Shown here: positions 51,140-61,423 of the stretch, piece by piece
Layout: the number at the start of each line of letters is the position of its first letter
How positions within the stretch are numbered: the stretch's first letter is position 1
Source: Massilia sp. NR 4-1
Lineage (GTDB): Bacteria > Pseudomonadota > Gammaproteobacteria > Burkholderiales > Burkholderiaceae_D
Assembly (NCBI RefSeq): GCF_001191005.1
Contig: NZ_CP012201.1
Coordinates: 3,782,001 to 3,846,000 of the forward strand
Direction: 5' to 3'
Length of the DNA: 64,000 nt
Notes under the pieces: generated by a model
What the model was told of the DNA's origin: nothing
Databases searched by the model: none
What the model saw: only the letters and a program-made list of their open reading frames with translations
Program-made: the position numbers and the translations under genes

Positions 51140-54100
51140 TCACGCGGAAGCGGCCGGAGGAGGCTCCGGCCGGTCCGCCTCCTTTGCCGCCGCGCCTCCC
51201 GTCTCTCCTCCCGCGTCCGCGCCAGCTTCCGCCGCCACGCTGTCCCGTCCCGCCACTTCCACCCGGTTGCGTCCACCGCGCTTGGCACGGTACAAGGCTT
51301 TGTCGGCGCGGATCAGGGCCGCATCGCCGCTGGCGTCGAGCGCATCCATGGCAGCGATGCCGACGCTGACCGTCACCGTGAATTCCTGTTCCCCCAGCAA
51401 CAAGGGCGTGCTGGCGATGCGCTGGCGCAGCCGCTCGGCATAGGAGGCGGCGGCGGCCAGGTCGGCCCCCGGCAGCAACACGGCGAATTCCTCGCCGCCG
51501 ACGCGGCCCAGCATATCGATCTTGCGCTGGCTATCGCGCATCTGCGTGGCCAGATGGCGCAGCACGGCGTCGCCGGCGGCGTGGCCATGTTCGTCGTTGA
51601 TGCGCTTGAAGTGGTCCAGGTCGAGCATCACCACGGCTGTGCGCTCGCCCACATCGCGCTGCAAGCGCGCCTGCTCGTCGTCGAGGCGGGCCATGAATTC
51701 GCGCCGGTTGGGCAGGCCCGTCAGGAAATCGGTGGTGGCCAGCAGCAGCAGTTCGTCGTTCAGGCGCTTGCGCTCGGTGATGTCGACGGTGGAGACAATG
51801 ACGAAGTCCAGGCTGTGGGCATGGCCGGGCATGACCAGCAAGGTCAGCTCGTTCTGCCGCCCCACCCCGTCCAGGCGGCGGAAGCTGCTTTCGCAGGCGA
51901 ACAGGTGGGCCCCCTGGGCCAGGGCCGTGAGCGCACGCGCAAAGGCCGGCAAGGCGCTGTGGTCGAAGTTCTGCGCCAGGCTCAGGGCCGACAAATCCTT
52001 GTGGCCGGGCAGCGCGCCGACCTGCTGCAGGGCGGCGGCGTTGACGTCGGTGATGCGCACCAGGCTGGCCAGGTGCCTGAGCTGGCTGGGATTGTTGTGC
52101 AGATAGGCGGGGATGTCTTCCACGCCCGACATTTCCAGCTCCACCAGGCGGGCGCGCACGTCCGACCAGTCCTGCTCCCACAGCGCCACCGGCGCATTGT
52201 CGTACAGGCTGCGGAAGCGCGCCTCTTCCACGCGCAGCGCCTGCGCCGCCTGGGCCTGTTCGATGGCGATGCCGGCCAGGTGGGCGGCCTGTTCGATCAG
52301 CGTGATATTGGCCGCACTGGGCCGCTGCGGCAGGCGGCTGTAGATGGCGAAGGCGCCCAGCACCGCGCCCGAGGAGCTGCGGATGGGATCGGACCAGCAG
52401 GCGCCCAGCCCGGCGCGCCGCGCCAGGTCGCGGTGGCGCAGCCACAGCGGGTCGGTCTGGATATTCTCGACGATCACGCGGCAGTTGGTCGCCACCGCCT
52501 GGCCGCAGGAACCGTTGCCCAGCATCACAGGCTGGCCGTGCACGGCGGCATTGAAGAAAGCCGGCAGGCTGGGCGCCGCGCCCAACAGCAGACGGCGGCC
52601 TTCGGCATCGAGCAGCAGAATGCTGCACAGCATGGCAGGATTATCGGCCTCAATGCCCAGCACCACGCTTTCCAGGATGGTCGAGAGCGGCGCACCGGTG
52701 GCCAGCAGTTCCAGCACCTGGCGCCGGGTCTGTTCGCGCTGGTCGATCTGGGTGCGCTCGGTGATGTCGCGGAAAGACCACAGCCGTGCCTGGCCGCTGC
52801 CCAGGCGCAGCGTGCGCGTGAACTGCTCGATCACGCGGCCATCCTTCAGGTGCAGCAGCGCTTGCCGCTCTTCGCTGTCGCGGTGCGGCTGCTTGCCCGC
52901 TTCCAGGAACGGTTCGGCCTGGTCCAGCTGGCCCGCCACATGGGCCATCAGGATCGGGCCATCGTTCTGCCAATCCATCTGCTCGGGCACATTCCACAGC
53001 TGGCGGAAACGCCGGTTCACATTCAGCACCGTGCCGCGGCAATCGTCGACCAGGATGCCGTCGATGGTGGAATCGAGAATGCTGCGCAGCATGGCCTGGC
53101 TGCGCTGGGCGCTGTCGGCCAGGGCCTGCATGCTGGCCTGGCCTTCCTGCAGCTCGGCCGCCAGCTCGCGGCTGTGGTGCAGGGCCAGGCCGGCGCGCGC
53201 GCGGCTTTGCGCCAGCAGCCAGGCCAGCAGGGCCATCAGCACGCTGAGCATCAGGCCGGCAATACCGATCAGCTGGGTCTTTTCATCGCGCAGACTATAG
53301 CTCTCCGGCAGCGCGGCGATGCGCACCGTCCAGCGGTGGCTGGCCACGCTGATCTGCTGCGTGGTCTGGCGCGCCGTGGCAGCCGGTTCGCCGGCCGCGC
53401 TGTCATACATGCGCTGCGCCGGATCGACGCTATTGCCATCGTAGATTTCCACATCGAGACTGGCGCCGCGTTCGCCGCCGATGCCGGCCATCAGGTCGCC
53501 CATGCGGAACGGCGCATACACCCAGCCCTCGATGGCGGCGCGGCGCTGCGCCAGGGTCTGCTGCGGCATGCCCTTGCGGTAGACCGGCAGCAGCACCAGG
53601 AAGCCGGCCTGGGCCGGTTCCTGTTTTTCCTGCACCAGGCGCAGCCTGCCGGTCATGGCCGGCAGGCCGGAATCGCGCGCCTGTTCCAGCGCCATGCGCC
53701 GCATCGGCTCCGACATCGGATCGAAGCCGAAGGCGCGCAGATTGCTGCCACTGAACGGTTCCAGGTACAGCACCGGCGCGTACTGCGGGCGGATGCCGGC
53801 CGGCGTGATCGCATACTCGGGAAAGCCTTCGGCCCGCACGGCGGCGATATGCGCCTCGCGTTCACTGCCCGGCACCCAGCGCATGAAGCCCACGCCCTGC
53901 ACGCCGGGGAAATGCTGGTTCAGCTCCTGGCCCGCCAGATAGATGCGGAATGCCTCGCGGTCCACGCTGCCGGAACTGGCGAACAAGCCCTGCACCCCAT
54001 ACAGCACCTGCACATAGGTCTGCATGCGCTGGGCCATGCTGTTGATCAGTTCGCGGACGCGGTGGTTGAAATCGGTTTCCGCCTCACGCTCGGCGTCGGC

Positions 54101-54229
54101 GCGCGCGCCCAGCCAGAGCGCGCAGGTGGTTGCGGAGCAGACCGCCAGCACCAGGGCCGCCAACACGCCCGGCCGCAGCAAGCCATGCAGCAGGCGGTCG
54201 CGCAGCGAGGGGTGGGCGGGCTTGTCCAT
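51140..54229 (-). CDS. Membrane CHASE-PAS-GAF-PAS diguanylate cyclase
   Basis: A 1029-residue sensor. TM1 is about 16-38, the periplasmic CHASE domain about 75-300 (FSGSNLRAFGFDPMSEPMRR), and TM2 about 325-350. PAS (about 385-500), GAF (about 515-655) and another PAS-like domain follow. The C-terminal GGDEF domain has an intact RVGGEEFAVLLPG signature with RKID as RxxD inhibitory site five residues upstream, so c-di-GMP synthesis with product inhibition is predicted. The ATG at 54229 (MDKPAHPSL) is preferred over one nine codons earlier. The C-terminal 30 residues are Ala/Glu/Pro-rich. Confidence 0.94.
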   Translation of the reverse strand: MDKPAHPSLRDRLLHGLLRPGVLAALVLAVCSATTCALWLGARADAEREAETDFNHRVRELINSMAQRMQTYVQVLYGVQGLFASSGSVDREAFRIYLAGQELNQHFPGVQGVGFMRWVPGSEREAHIAAVRAEGFPEYAITPAGIRPQYAPVLYLEPFSGSNLRAFGFDPMSEPMRRMALEQARDSGLPAMTGRLRLVQEKQEPAQAGFLVLLPVYRKGMPQQTLAQRRAAIEGWVYAPFRMGDLMAGIGGERGASLDVEIYDGNSVDPAQRMYDSAAGEPAATARQTTQQISVASHRWTVRIAALPESYSLRDEKTQLIGIAGLMLSVLMALLAWLLAQSRARAGLALHHSRELAAELQEGQASMQALADSAQRSQAMLRSILDSTIDGILVDDCRGTVLNVNRRFRQLWNVPEQMDWQNDGPILMAHVAGQLDQAEPFLEAGKQPHRDSEERQALLHLKDGRVIEQFTRTLRLGSGQARLWSFRDITERTQIDQREQTRRQVLELLATGAPLSTILESVVLGIEADNPAMLCSILLLDAEGRRLLLGAAPSLPAFFNAAVHGQPVMLGNGSCGQAVATNCRVIVENIQTDPLWLRHRDLARRAGLGACWSDPIRSSSGAVLGAFAIYSRLPQRPSAANITLIEQAAHLAGIAIEQAQAAQALRVEEARFRSLYDNAPVALWEQDWSDVRARLVELEMSGVEDIPAYLHNNPSQLRHLASLVRITDVNAAALQQVGALPGHKDLSALSLAQNFDHSALPAFARALTALAQGAHLFACESSFRRLDGVGRQNELTLLVMPGHAHSLDFVIVSTVDITERKRLNDELLLLATTDFLTGLPNRREFMARLDDEQARLQRDVGERTAVVMLDLDHFKRINDEHGHAAGDAVLRHLATQMRDSQRKIDMLGRVGGEEFAVLLPGADLAAAASYAERLRQRIASTPLLLGEQEFTVTVSVGIAAMDALDASGDAALIRADKALYRAKRGGRNRVEVAGRDSVAAEAGADAGGETGGAAAKEADRPEPPPAASA

Positions 54230-54342
54230 AGTCGTCCTGCCAGCAGAGGGTGGCATTCATAGTACGTTACAGCCCCCTGCCCCGCAATGAATATTATGTG
54301 CTGTGGGAAATACCCCATGCCCTATGAGCAAAGTCAATGGAA

Positions 54343-54363
54343 ACTGGCAAAGCGATTGCCAGT
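54343..54363 (-). terminator. Hairpin after queC
   Basis: A perfect 8-base stem (ACTGGCAA at 54343-54350 pairing with 54356-54363) with a 5-base loop. On the minus strand it ends CCAGT followed by TTCC. It lies 22 bases past the queC stop. The T run is short, so termination strength is uncertain. Confidence 0.5.
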
Positions 54364-54385
54364 CTCTTCCGTCTTGCTTGCTACC

Positions 54386-55105
54386 TCAGGCCGGCTTGCT
54401 GGCGGCGGCGGCCGCGAACTGGCGGTAGCCGCGCGCGCGCAACTCGCAGGCCGGGCAGGTGCCGCAGCCATAGCCCCAGTCGTGCAAGGCGCCGCGTTCG
54501 CCCTTGTAGCAGGTGTGGGTGGAGGCGCGGATCATGTCGACCAGGCCGGTGCCGCCGAGCGACTGGGCCAGTTCCCAGGTCTGTGACTTGTCCAGCCACA
54601 TCAGCGGGGTTTCCAGCTTGAGGCGGGTGTCCATGCCCAGGTTGAGCGCCACTTGCAGCGCCTTCATGGTGTCGTCGCGGCAGTCGGGGTAGCCGGAGAA
54701 ATCGGTCTCGCACATGCCGCCCACCAGCACCGTCAGGCCGCGCCGGTAAGCCAGGGTGGCGGCCACGGTCATGAACAACAGGTTGCGGCCGGGAACGAAG
54801 GTGTTCGGCAGGCCGTTTTCCTGCATGACGATCTCGATGTCCTCGGTCATGGCCGTCTGCGACAGGGCCGAGATCAGGGACAGGTCGATCATATGGTCTT
54901 CGCCCAGGCGCTGCGCCCATTGCGGCTTGTGGGCGCGCATCTGCTCCAGCAGGGAGGGACGCACCGTCAGTTCGATGGCGTGGCGCTGGCCGTAGTCGAA
55001 GCCGATGGTCTCCACGCGCTGGTAGCGTTCCAGCGCCCAGGCCAGACAGGTGGTGGAATCCTGGCCGCCGCTAAACAGCACCAGTGCGGTATCAGTTGCT
55101 AACAT
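54386..55105 (-). CDS. queC: 7-cyano-7-deazaguanine synthase
   Basis: A 239-residue ATP-dependent enzyme converting 7-carboxy-7-deazaguanine plus ammonia to preQ0, a step toward queuosine in tRNA. The PP-loop motif ALVLFSGGQDSTTCLAWALE is at the N-terminus, and zinc cysteines appear in STHTCYKG and GCGTCPACELRARG. The start at 55105 (MLATDTALVLF) is the usual length; the ORF extends upstream but that part overlaps tamA's promoter. The other queuosine genes are not in this window. Divergent from tamA by 64 bases. Confidence 0.97.
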   Translation of the reverse strand: MLATDTALVLFSGGQDSTTCLAWALERYQRVETIGFDYGQRHAIELTVRPSLLEQMRAHKPQWAQRLGEDHMIDLSLISALSQTAMTEDIEIVMQENGLPNTFVPGRNLLFMTVAATLAYRRGLTVLVGGMCETDFSGYPDCRDDTMKALQVALNLGMDTRLKLETPLMWLDKSQTWELAQSLGGTGLVDMIRASTHTCYKGERGALHDWGYGCGTCPACELRARGYRQFAAAAASKPA

Positions 55106-55169
55106 ATGAAACTTTCTGTAAATCTTATCAGGGACGCCATCCACTGTACCAATCCGGTAACATGTGGAC

Positions 55170-57017
55170 ATGAACATTAAGGCAGGACCACGAATTTTGG
55201 CACAAGTAGCGAGAAATGTATTGCGGCGCATGGCGGTGGGCGCGGCCGCCCTGCTCCTCCCGCTGGCCGCCTGGGCGGCCGAGGGGCTGCACTACAATGT
55301 GCGCATTCAGGCGCCCGGCGAACTGGAAACGCTGCTGGAGCAGAACCTGGACTTGCTGCGCTTCCGCGGCAATGCGCGCATGGACCGCGACCAGCTGCAG
55401 CGCCTGGTGCGCACCGCGCCCGAACAGATCCGCACCCTGGTCGCCACGGCCGGCTACTACTCGCCCGTACTCAGCGTGCGCGTCGACACGCCGGAAGCCA
55501 CGCCGACGGTGGTGGTCGAAGTGCAGCCGGGCGAACCGGTGCGCGTGGGCGAAGTCGAGATCGTCCTCGAAGGTTTCGCCAGCAGCGGCGGCGAGGCTTT
55601 CGATAAGGAAGCGCTGAAGGCCGGCTGGACCCTGCCCGCAGGCGCCGTCTTCCGCCAGGACGAGTGGGAAACGGCCAAGCGCAGCATCCTGCGCCAGCTG
55701 ATGCAGACCCGCTATCCGCGCGCCCAGCTCAGCGAAAGCCAGGCCACCGTCGATCCCGACACCCACCAGGCGCTGCTGCACCTGGTGCTCGACAGCGGCC
55801 CGGAAATGCGCTTCGGCGAATTGCGCATCGAAGGCTTGCGCCGCTATCCGGAATCGGTGGTGCGCAACCTGAACCAGATCCATCCCGGCGACTACTACAA
55901 CGAGGCGGCGCTGCAGGCCTACCAGGCGCGCCTGCAGGACACCGGCTATTTCAGCGGCGTGGAAGTGAGCGCCGATATGTCGGCCGTGATCGGCGAGCAG
56001 CTGGAAGCGGCCGAAGCGCGCCAGGAAGGCCAGCCCCAGCCCACGGCCGCCAGCGCCATGGCGCCCTTGCCGCTGCTGGTGCGCGTGAGCGAGAACAAGC
56101 GCCGCAACGCCAGCGTGGGTCTGGGTTTCAGCACCAATACCGGCGCCCGCACCCAGGTCAACTACGACGATCTGTCGGTGTTCGGCCTGAAGATGAAAAG
56201 CGCGCTGACGCTGGAAACCAAGCGCCAGACGGCGCGCACGGATTTCTACTTCCCCACCACCGCCGACGGCTATAACGACAGCTTCGGCGCGGCCGTCGAA
56301 CGCAACGATATCCAGGGCGAGATCACGCGCACCGCCTCCGTGCAGGGCAAGCGTGCCTGGGGCACGCCAAGGCTGGAGCGCAGCATCAGCCTGCAGTACC
56401 TGACCGAATCGAAATCGATCGACCATATTCCCACCAGCCGCAGCCAGAGCTTGCCGCTGACCTATGCCGTCACCTGGCGCAAGCTGGATAATCTGCTGTT
56501 CCCGAGCAAGGGCTATGTGCTGAACGCGCAGCTGGGCGGCGCCCTGCTGCCGCTGCTGACCGACGAACCTTTCGTGCGCAGCACGGTGCGCGGCATCACC
56601 TACCTCCCGCTCAACAGCAAGAGCAGCGTCATCCTGCGCGGCGAAGTGGGCGTGCTCGCTTCGCGCAAGAAGGATGGCGTGCCGACCACCTTCCTGTTCC
56701 GCGCCGGCGGCGACAACTCGGTGCGCGGCTACGCCTACCAGGAACTGGGCGTGCGCGAAGGCGAGGCCACGGTGGGCGGGCGCTATCTGGCCACCGCCAG
56801 CGCCGAATACCAGTACTGGTTCAAGCCCGCCTGGGGCGGCGCCGTGTTCTACGACGCGGGCAATGCGGCCGACTCGCCGAAATCGATCCATCCCAAATCC
56901 GGCTACGGCGTCGGCGTGCGCTATAAGAGCCCGGTCGGTCCGATCAATGTCGATTTCGCCTACGGCCACGCGACGCGCAAGATGCGCATCCACTTCTCGC
57001 TGGGCTTTACTTTCTGA
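55170..57017 (+). CDS. tamA: Translocation and assembly module outer-membrane subunit
   Basis: A 615-residue Omp85-family protein. A signal peptide (about residues 1-36, ending LPLAAWAAEG) leads into POTRA-type domains (about 40-270; VRVDTPEATPTVVVEVQPGE, MRFGELRIEGLRRYPESVVR) and a C-terminal beta barrel (about 290-615). The barrel includes the VRGYAYQELGVREG motif of the Omp85 loop L6 and a terminal FTF. With TamB it assembles or inserts outer-membrane proteins. The ATG at 55170 is used; a GTG two codons earlier is possible. Its TGA overlaps the tamB ATG. Confidence 0.93.
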   Translation: MNIKAGPRILAQVARNVLRRMAVGAAALLLPLAAWAAEGLHYNVRIQAPGELETLLEQNLDLLRFRGNARMDRDQLQRLVRTAPEQIRTLVATAGYYSPVLSVRVDTPEATPTVVVEVQPGEPVRVGEVEIVLEGFASSGGEAFDKEALKAGWTLPAGAVFRQDEWETAKRSILRQLMQTRYPRAQLSESQATVDPDTHQALLHLVLDSGPEMRFGELRIEGLRRYPESVVRNLNQIHPGDYYNEAALQAYQARLQDTGYFSGVEVSADMSAVIGEQLEAAEARQEGQPQPTAASAMAPLPLLVRVSENKRRNASVGLGFSTNTGARTQVNYDDLSVFGLKMKSALTLETKRQTARTDFYFPTTADGYNDSFGAAVERNDIQGEITRTASVQGKRAWGTPRLERSISLQYLTESKSIDHIPTSRSQSLPLTYAVTWRKLDNLLFPSKGYVLNAQLGGALLPLLTDEPFVRSTVRGITYLPLNSKSSVILRGEVGVLASRKKDGVPTTFLFRAGGDNSVRGYAYQELGVREGEATVGGRYLATASAEYQYWFKPAWGGAVFYDAGNAADSPKSIHPKSGYGVGVRYKSPVGPINVDFAYGHATRKMRIHFSLGFTF

Positions 57018-60000
57018 TGGCTGATATGGACGATAGCAAGAACCCTCCTTCCGCGCCATCTTCACAGCCAGCCGCACGCATGCAGCGGCGCTGGCTGCGC
57101 CGTACCCTGGTTGGCGCCGGCGCCACCGTCGTGGTGCTGGGCGGCGCCTTGTGGCTGCTGGGCCGCGAAACCACCTTGCAGCGCCTGATGCAGCAGATCG
57201 CCAGCGCCAGCGGCGGCCAGATCGTGGTCAGCGGTGTCAGCGGCTCGCTGTATGGGCGCATGCACCTGGGCCACATCGTCTACCGCAGCGAAGACAGCAT
57301 CGTCACGGCCGACAATATCGACATCAATTGGTCGCCCCTGCAGTACTTCTCGGAAGGCATCGCCATCAGCGAGCTGCATGTGGAGGGCGTGACGGTGCGC
57401 AGCATCGGTCCTTCCAAGCCGGCCACCATGCCTACTTCGCTGGCGCCGCCCTTCCGCCTCAGCATCGCCGACGCGCGCCTGCAGCGCCTGACCCTGCTCG
57501 GCATGGACAATAGCCGCAACGACATCACGGCGCTGCGCCTGCAGCTGCACGGCGACGGCAAGCAATGGCAACTGAAGGGCGCCAGCGCACTGACGCAGAT
57601 CGGCCGCGTCGATGCGCAAGCCACCATCGCCACGCAAGCGCCTTTCGCGCTGAACGGCCAGGCCAGCCTGAGCCAAACCACGCCGCCGGCCGGCGTGAAA
57701 GCGGCGCGGCTGGACGCCGCCGTCGGCGGCAATCTGCAAGTGCTGACGGTACAGGCCAAGGGCACCTCGCCGAACGCCAATGGCGAGGCCACGCTGACGC
57801 TGGCGCCTTTCGATCCGGTGATCCTGCGCACGGCCGATATCAAGGCGCGCGGCGTCGATCCGGCCCGTTTCGATCCGCTGTGGCCGAAGGCCGACCTGAA
57901 CCTGCATCTGCAGGCGGCGGTGGCGCCGGGACAAAAATTGTCCGGCAGCCTGGCGCTGATGAACCAGGGTGACGCCGGCCCGCTCGACAAACAGCGCCTG
58001 CCGCTGCGCAGCGTCGGCGCGCGCCTGGGCGGCACGCTGGCGAAAGCCACGCTGGACGAGGTGCTGATCGATCTCGGCGCGGCCGGCAAGTTCCAGGGCA
58101 ACGGCAGCGTGCAGCGCAATGCCGACAGCAACGCCATTGAGGTGGCCGACTTCCGCCTGCATACCGACCGCCTCGATCTGAGCGCCATCCACGCCAGCGC
58201 CAACAAGACTGCCATTGCCGGCGAACTGAAAGCGCACAGCGACGGCAAGCAGCACCAGTTCAGCGCCGCGCTGGCGCAAGCCGGCCTGCGCCTCGATGCG
58301 CAAGCCACGCTGGCCGACCAGCTGCTGCGCGTGCAGCAACTGCGCCTGCTGGCGAAACAGGGCAGCATCAGCGCCAGCGGCGAAACCAGCCTGAAAGACG
58401 GCAAGGCCTTCAAGGCCACGGCCACGGCGGCACGTTTCGATCCTTCGGTGCTGGGCAGCTATCCGGCCGCCGACCTGAACGCCGAGGTGCGCGCCAGCGG
58501 CAAGCTGGAACCGGCCTGGCAGGTGGCCGCCGATTTCGCCTTCAAACCGAGCCGCCTGCTGGGCCAGCCCCTGTCCGGCGCGGGCAAGCTGCAGGCCGAT
58601 GCGCAGCGCGTGCACGCCGTCGATGCGCGCCTGGCGCTGGGCAAGAATATAGCCGAAGTGCGCGGCAGCTTCGGCGCGCCGAACGATAGTTTGAACTGGA
58701 AGCTCGATGCGCCGCAACTGGCCATCGTCAGCAGCAGCCTGCTGGGCGCGGTGAGCGCCAGCGGCGTCGCCAGCGGCAGCTTCACTGCGCCGCGCTCCAC
58801 CTTCACGGCTGATGCGCGCGGCCTGGCGCTGTCCACGGCGAAGACGCGCGCGCCGGACAGCTTGCTGCACGCCAGCGGAGAAGTGGGACTCGATGCCCAG
58901 CGCAAGCCTGAACTGAAAGTGGCGGGCAGCGCCAGCCGCTTCAACCCGGCCGCTTTCGGCGTCGGCATGGGCGGCAATATCGGCGCGGAATTCAGCGCCA
59001 GCGGACGGCTGGCCGAGGACTGGCGCGGCAAGCTCGATCTGAAATTGCAGCCATCCACCTTATCCGGCGCGCCGCTGTCCGGCTACGCGCGGCTGACGGC
59101 CGATGCGGCCCGCATCGACAACGCCGACCTCGATCTGCATCTGGGACCGAATGCCTTGCAGGCCAAGGGCGGCTTCGGCGGCGCCAAGGACCGGCTGGAA
59201 TGGAAGCTCGATGCGCCCCAGCTGTCCAGCCTCGGCCCCGACTTCGGCGGCCAGCTGCGCGGCAGCGGCGCGCTAAGCGGCAGCATGGCGCGCCCCGCCC
59301 TCGCCTTCAGCCTCGATGGCGGCAGCCTGCGCCTGCCCGGCCAGCAGCAATTGAAAACCCTGCGCGCCAGCGCCAACCTGGGCGGCATGGAAGCGAACGA
59401 CGCGCTGGCGGCGGATGTGGAAATCAACGGCTATGCCGGACCCGGAACGACGGTGGACCGCGCGCGCCTGCAAAGCAGCGGCACGGTCGGCGCGCACAGC
59501 CTGCAGCTGAGCGCCGTCAGCCAGGACTTCGACGCCAGCCTGCGCCTGCGCGGCGGCTGGGCCAAGGATGCCTGGAACGGCACGCTGGAAGCCTTGCAGA
59601 ACAAGGGCCGCTACGCGCTCACGCTGCAAGCGCCGGCGCCGCTGCGCCTGGCCGGTGCGCCGGGCAGCGGCCCGGCCGGACTGGCCAAGCCGGAACAGAT
59701 CGCCCTGTCCAATGCCGTGATCAAGCTGCCCGATGGCAGCGTGCGCATCGAGAACCTGGAGAAAAATGGCGCGCACTGGCGCAGCCGTGGTGCGGCGGCC
59801 GGCGTGCCGGCCAGCTACCTGGCGCAGATGTCGCAGGCTTGGCGCGACAGCATCATCAGCGACCTGACCATCGGCGCCGACTGGGCGCTGGACATGCAGG
59901 CGCCCGCTGCCAAGGGCGCGGCCCCGGCGCTGGACGGCAGCCTGCATATCTTCCGCGAGAAAGGCGACATCACCGTCACCGGCGGCGACAAGCCGGTGGC

Positions 60001-61423
60001 CCTCGGCCTGCGCCAGCTCGATACCCGCGTGAATGTGGCGGGCAACCAGTTGCGCGCCACAGTGCTGCTGGATGGCGCGCGCGCCGGCAAGGCCAGCGCC
60101 GACGCCACCGCCCAGTTGCGCGACGGCCGCATCCCGCACGACAGCGCGCTGACCCTGAATGGCAATGTGGACATGCCTTCGCTGGCCTGGCTGGCGCCGC
60201 TGATCGGCATACCGAGCCTGGAACTGGACGGCGCGCTGAAAGCCAATTTCAGCGGCGGCGGCACGGTCGGCGCGCCGACCTTGAACGGCAGCGTCACTGG
60301 CGACAAGCTGGTGGTGAACTGGGCCGAGCAAGGCATCCGCCTGCGCAACGGCCAGTTGCAGGCGCAGTTGGCGGGCGACCAGCTGCAGTTGCAGCGCCTG
60401 CGCTTCGAAGGCGTGCAAGGCAGCGCCCAGGCCGACGGCTGGCTGCGTTTCGCCAATGCCGAAGCCACCATGCAGCTCAAGCTGGCGGCCGACAAGCTCG
60501 AAGTGCTGGCCCGTCCCGACCGCACCCTGGTGCTCAGCGGCTCCAGCACCCTGGTGCGCGATGCCAAGCACTTCCAGCTGGACGGCAAGTTCCGTGCCGA
60601 CCGCGCCTCGATCGAACTGCCTTCGCAGGACACGCCCACCATCAGCGACGACGTGGTGATTCTCGGCCGCGGCAAGCCGGCGCCGAAAGCCGACAGCAAA
60701 TCGCTGCCGCTGAACGTGGATCTGGAAGCGGACCTGGGCGACAACTTCTACCTCAAAGGCAAGGGCCTGGACGCCCAGTTGGCCGGCGCCGTGCGGGTAC
60801 GCGTGCAGGACCGCCGCGCGCCGCGCGTGAACGGCAGCATCCGGGTCGTCAGCGGCACCTATGCCGCCTACGGCCAGCGTCTGGCCATCGAACGCGGCGT
60901 GATCAACTTCACCGGCGCTTACGACAACCCGGGCCTGAACATCCTGGCCGTGCGCAAGCGTCCGGAAGACAGCCAGCTCAGCGAAACCAATGTGGAAGCC
61001 GGCGTCGAAGTGCGCGGCACGGCGCTGGCGCCATCGGCCAAGCTGGTCTCCACGCCCACGGTGCCGGACAGCGAGAAGCTCTCCTGGCTGGTGCTGGGCC
61101 ACGGCATGGCCGATGTGGCGGGCAATGAAATGGGCTTGCTCGGGACAGCGGCGGGCGCGCTGTTCGGCGGCAGCGGCGGCAGCCTGGCCAACAAGGTGGG
61201 ATTGGACGAACTGGGCGTGTCGCAGGCCAAGGGGCTGGAAAGCACGGTGGTCACGGTCGGCAAACGCCTGTCCTCGCGCGCTTACCTCAGCTTTGAGCAA
61301 GGCACGGGCAGCGCCACCAGTCTGGTCAAGCTGCGCTACAAGCTCAATTCGCGCATCACCCTGCAATTCCAGACCGGCACCAACAACGCCCTCGACGTAC
61401 TCTACACCTGGGCCTTCGACTAA
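57017..61423 (+). CDS. tamB: Translocation and assembly module inner-membrane subunit (DUF490)
   Basis: A 1468-residue AsmA-like protein. A single transmembrane anchor near residues 30-48 (TLVGAGATVVVLGGALWLLG) precedes a very long repetitive beta-strand-rich periplasmic part, where short segments such as QLSSLGPDFGGQLRGSGALS recur with variation. The C-terminal DUF490 domain (about 1110-1468) ends LRYKLNSRITLQFQTGTNNA then an aromatic-rich tail WAFD, typical for TamB. It spans the periplasm to TamA and is linked to outer-membrane protein and phospholipid transport. Starts inside the tamA stop. Confidence 0.95.
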   Translation: MADMDDSKNPPSAPSSQPAARMQRRWLRRTLVGAGATVVVLGGALWLLGRETTLQRLMQQIASASGGQIVVSGVSGSLYGRMHLGHIVYRSEDSIVTADNIDINWSPLQYFSEGIAISELHVEGVTVRSIGPSKPATMPTSLAPPFRLSIADARLQRLTLLGMDNSRNDITALRLQLHGDGKQWQLKGASALTQIGRVDAQATIATQAPFALNGQASLSQTTPPAGVKAARLDAAVGGNLQVLTVQAKGTSPNANGEATLTLAPFDPVILRTADIKARGVDPARFDPLWPKADLNLHLQAAVAPGQKLSGSLALMNQGDAGPLDKQRLPLRSVGARLGGTLAKATLDEVLIDLGAAGKFQGNGSVQRNADSNAIEVADFRLHTDRLDLSAIHASANKTAIAGELKAHSDGKQHQFSAALAQAGLRLDAQATLADQLLRVQQLRLLAKQGSISASGETSLKDGKAFKATATAARFDPSVLGSYPAADLNAEVRASGKLEPAWQVAADFAFKPSRLLGQPLSGAGKLQADAQRVHAVDARLALGKNIAEVRGSFGAPNDSLNWKLDAPQLAIVSSSLLGAVSASGVASGSFTAPRSTFTADARGLALSTAKTRAPDSLLHASGEVGLDAQRKPELKVAGSASRFNPAAFGVGMGGNIGAEFSASGRLAEDWRGKLDLKLQPSTLSGAPLSGYARLTADAARIDNADLDLHLGPNALQAKGGFGGAKDRLEWKLDAPQLSSLGPDFGGQLRGSGALSGSMARPALAFSLDGGSLRLPGQQQLKTLRASANLGGMEANDALAADVEINGYAGPGTTVDRARLQSSGTVGAHSLQLSAVSQDFDASLRLRGGWAKDAWNGTLEALQNKGRYALTLQAPAPLRLAGAPGSGPAGLAKPEQIALSNAVIKLPDGSVRIENLEKNGAHWRSRGAAAGVPASYLAQMSQAWRDSIISDLTIGADWALDMQAPAAKGAAPALDGSLHIFREKGDITVTGGDKPVALGLRQLDTRVNVAGNQLRATVLLDGARAGKASADATAQLRDGRIPHDSALTLNGNVDMPSLAWLAPLIGIPSLELDGALKANFSGGGTVGAPTLNGSVTGDKLVVNWAEQGIRLRNGQLQAQLAGDQLQLQRLRFEGVQGSAQADGWLRFANAEATMQLKLAADKLEVLARPDRTLVLSGSSTLVRDAKHFQLDGKFRADRASIELPSQDTPTISDDVVILGRGKPAPKADSKSLPLNVDLEADLGDNFYLKGKGLDAQLAGAVRVRVQDRRAPRVNGSIRVVSGTYAAYGQRLAIERGVINFTGAYDNPGLNILAVRKRPEDSQLSETNVEAGVEVRGTALAPSAKLVSTPTVPDSEKLSWLVLGHGMADVAGNEMGLLGTAAGALFGGSGGSLANKVGLDELGVSQAKGLESTVVTVGKRLSSRAYLSFEQGTGSATSLVKLRYKLNSRITLQFQTGTNNALDVLYTWAFD

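Noticed and set aside
51554..54262. 902-codon plus-strand ORF opposite the diguanylate cyclase
   Set aside because: Shadow of the GGEEF gene, with no recognisable domain.
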